Source: an uncultured Eubacterium sp. (lineage in GTDB: Bacteria > Bacillota_A > Clostridia > Lachnospirales > Lachnospiraceae). Taken from it: a stretch of DNA of 7,371 nucleotides. The notes under the pieces were generated by a model. It searched no databases and was not told the DNA's origin. It saw nothing but the letters and a program-made list of their open reading frames with translations. Positions 6,983 through 7,371 of the stretch are shown here, piece by piece. Where the stretch lies: positions 1 through 7,371 of the forward strand of contig CANTHI010000182.1 of the NCBI GenBank assembly GCA_947653505.1, in the 5' to 3' direction. How positions within the stretch are numbered: position 1 is the stretch's first letter; each line of letters opens with the position of its first letter. A program made the position numbers and the translations under genes.

Positions 6983-7371
6983 ATGACATTAGATACATTA
7001 AAACAGTTTGAGCCGTTTTTCGGAAAATGGCAGATCGCGGAAAAGCTGGGCGAGGGCAGCTACGGAGCGGTTTACAAGATTAAAAGTACAGATTATAACG
7101 GAAAAGAATATTACAGTGCATTGAAAGTAATATCCATTCCAAAAGATGAGAATGAGTTGGCGGAAGCAGAGCTGACCTGTGGCTCTGAAAACAATACCAG
7201 GGAATATTTTGAAGACCAGCTGAGAAAATTTGAGACAGAAATTGAACTGATGAGCGAGTTCAAAGGCAGGACAAATATTGTCAGTTATGAGGATCATGAG
7301 ATTATTCCAAGAAAAGACCAGATTGGATTTGATGTATTTGTACGGATGGAGCTTTTGCAGGATTTAAGGAA
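6983..7371 (+). CDS. Hanks-type Ser/Thr protein kinase, N-terminal 129 residues (runs off the window)
   Basis: The frame is open from ATG 6983 to the window end. A GGAG at 6971-6974, 8 nt upstream, supports the start. The N-lobe of a eukaryotic-like protein kinase is clear: glycine loop G23-E-G-S-Y-G28-A-V, ATP-anchoring Lys48 in ALKVI, a candidate helix-C Glu86 in FETEIELMSEFKG, strand 4 TNIVSYEDHE, and a hinge VRMELLQDL at about 120-128. Between Lys48 and helix C there is an acidic insertion of roughly 30 residues, longer than in PknB/PrkC, a trait I associate with clostridial kinases of this type. The catalytic loop, activation segment and any membrane span or sensor domain lie beyond the window, so activity and topology cannot be judged. 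It starts 54 nt after the PP2C gene, its likely opposing enzyme. Confidence 0.93.
   Translation, partial: MTLDTLKQFEPFFGKWQIAEKLGEGSYGAVYKIKSTDYNGKEYYSALKVISIPKDENELAEAELTCGSENNTREYFEDQLRKFETEIELMSEFKGRTNIVSYEDHEIIPRKDQIGFDVFVRMELLQDLR

Overview
The window looks like part of a low-to-moderate GC Firmicute chromosome, most likely a gut clostridium of the Lachnospiraceae type. This rests on strong AGGAGG-type ribosome binding sites, purine-rich coding strands with frequent GGA/AGA/GAA codons, zinc-ribbon plus single-span membrane protein architecture, and a clostridial style of Hanks kinase. The genus cannot be fixed from the sequence alone.

All five genes lie on the + strand, tightly spaced, and probably form one transcription unit that continues past both window edges. 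In order they are: (1) the 3' part of a membrane-anchored protein whose cytoplasmic N-terminus is a near-identical 19-residue tandem repeat (FDPMTGKP type), followed by one membrane span and a roughly 400-residue outer domain; (2) a 605-residue ABC-2-like permease, apparently one complete permease plus the beginning of a second, ending at an 11-bp repeat tract; (3) an 843-residue protein with an N-terminal CxxC...CxxC zinc ribbon, a low-complexity linker, one membrane span and a large, probably beta-propeller-like outer domain; (4) a complete PP2C-family Ser/Thr protein phosphatase; (5) the first 129 residues of a Hanks-type Ser/Thr protein kinase, cut by the window end.

The phosphatase and kinase form an opposing pair of the PrpC/PrkC (Stp/Stk) kind. 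Their place directly downstream of two proteins with cytoplasmic adaptor-like N-termini and large external domains suggests a transmembrane Ser/Thr phosphorylation circuit, with the permease as a co-regulated or regulated component. That functional link is inferred from gene order and is not shown directly.

Gene spacing is 6, 88, 54 and 54 nt. I see no U-tract terminator and no convincing promoter, tRNA, rRNA, CRISPR array, IS element or attachment site. Each of the three longer gaps holds a short hairpin upstream of the next ribosome binding site. No stretch over 300 bases lacks a gene.
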